From Clostridiales bacterium (lineage in GTDB: Bacteria > Bacillota > Clostridia > Oscillospirales > Oscillospiraceae): a DNA stretch of 64,000 nucleotides. Positions 63,958 to 64,000 of the stretch are shown piece by piece; position 1 is the first letter of the stretch; the number at the start of each line of letters is the position of its first letter. The notes under the pieces are model-generated. The model made no database searches. It saw only the letters and a list, made by a program, of their open reading frames with translations, and was not told where the DNA came from. The translations under genes and the position numbers were made by a program. The stretch lies in contig SFKX01000001.1 of assembly GCA_004553625.1 (NCBI GenBank), positions 124,001 through 188,000 on the forward strand, written 5' to 3'.

Positions 63958-64000
63958 TCAGCCGTGGTGGCCGCACTCGTGGGCGTGCTCGTGCTCGTGG
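63958..64000 (-). CDS. C-terminal end of a His-rich, probably metal-binding protein (partial)
   Basis: The last 13 codons before a TGA (63958-63960) read HEHEHAHECGHHG. Such His/Glu/Cys tails bind nickel or zinc and occur at the end of SlyD-type prolyl isomerases, metal ABC-transporter binding proteins and nickel chaperones. The body is beyond the window edge, so no family can be named. Confidence 0.5.
   Translation of the reverse strand, partial: HEHEHAHECGHHG

Noticed and set aside
1-64000. CRISPR arrays, tRNA or rRNA genes, insertion sequences, prophage
   Set aside because: Intergenic gaps were read for regular spaced repeats, cloverleaf or rRNA-like sequence, terminal inverted repeats and transposase or phage proteins; none was found.

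Overview
The window is G+C-rich DNA from an anaerobic, endospore-forming member of the Firmicutes, most likely class Clostridia (Oscillospiraceae-like; the genus cannot be set from sequence alone). Reasons: a complete spoIIIA operon, the Clostridia-type block asp23-nusB-xseA-xseB-ispA-dxs-tlyA-nadK-argR-recN, the oxygen-sensitive class III ribonucleotide reductase NrdD/NrdG, a ferredoxin-dependent 2-oxoacid oxidoreductase, a sirohaem-type reductase, and many VanW, MarR-ABC and C_GCAxxG_C_C genes typical of gut Clostridia. I see no rRNA, tRNA, CRISPR array, transposase or phage gene. Genes are tightly packed, with frequent 4-base stop/start overlaps and several TTG and GTG starts.

Layout. 0-4.4 kb: the end of an MBOAT-type acyltransferase plus its DHHW partner (cell-envelope O-acylation), a YbaK-type editing protein, two very small proteins, and a GntR(YtrA-like)-regulated ABC exporter. 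4.4-16.6 kb: an apparent catabolic module. On the minus strand, in transcription order, lie a D-2-hydroxyacid dehydrogenase, a four-subunit 2-oxoacid:ferredoxin oxidoreductase (KorA, B, D, C type), the succinyl-CoA-synthetase-like pair SucC/SucD and two SLC13/DASS carboxylate transporters. These are flanked by two divergent LysR regulators and a class I aminotransferase. Together they could convert a 2-hydroxy or 2-amino acid to a 2-oxoacid, then acyl-CoA plus reduced ferredoxin, then acid plus ATP.

16.7-34 kb: housekeeping and sporulation on the minus strand. It holds tyrS, a C_GCAxxG_C_C protein, recN, argR, nadK, tlyA, dxs, ispA, xseB, xseA, nusB and asp23, then a large polytopic membrane protein, then spoIIIAH to spoIIIAA. 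34-41 kb: a small membrane protein, a MarR regulator with tandem operators driving a two-gene ABC exporter whose second gene carries a frameshift, then purine nucleoside phosphorylase and a DUF4037 protein. 41-45 kb: an AsrC-like sirohaem/Fe-S protein, a Nit2-type amidase, a thioredoxin-reductase-like flavoprotein, a tiny zinc-ribbon ORF and an MBL hydrolase.

45-54 kb: nrdG-nrdD (NrdD with a fused C-terminal thioredoxin/glutaredoxin-like domain) and an MGMT-family gene under a promoter with an NrdR-type box; mtnA, a TetR regulator and a CPA2-type antiporter with tandem TetR-like operators; then rlmB. 52-64 kb: an SGNH hydrolase, a HAD phosphatase, an AAA+ (CbbX/SpoVK-like) ATPase with a TerB-like region, a VanW-family wall protein, hemW, htpG, metG, a structured intergenic stretch, an unknown anchored protein, a PPC/DUF296 protein, and the His-rich end of a metal-binding protein cut by the window edge.
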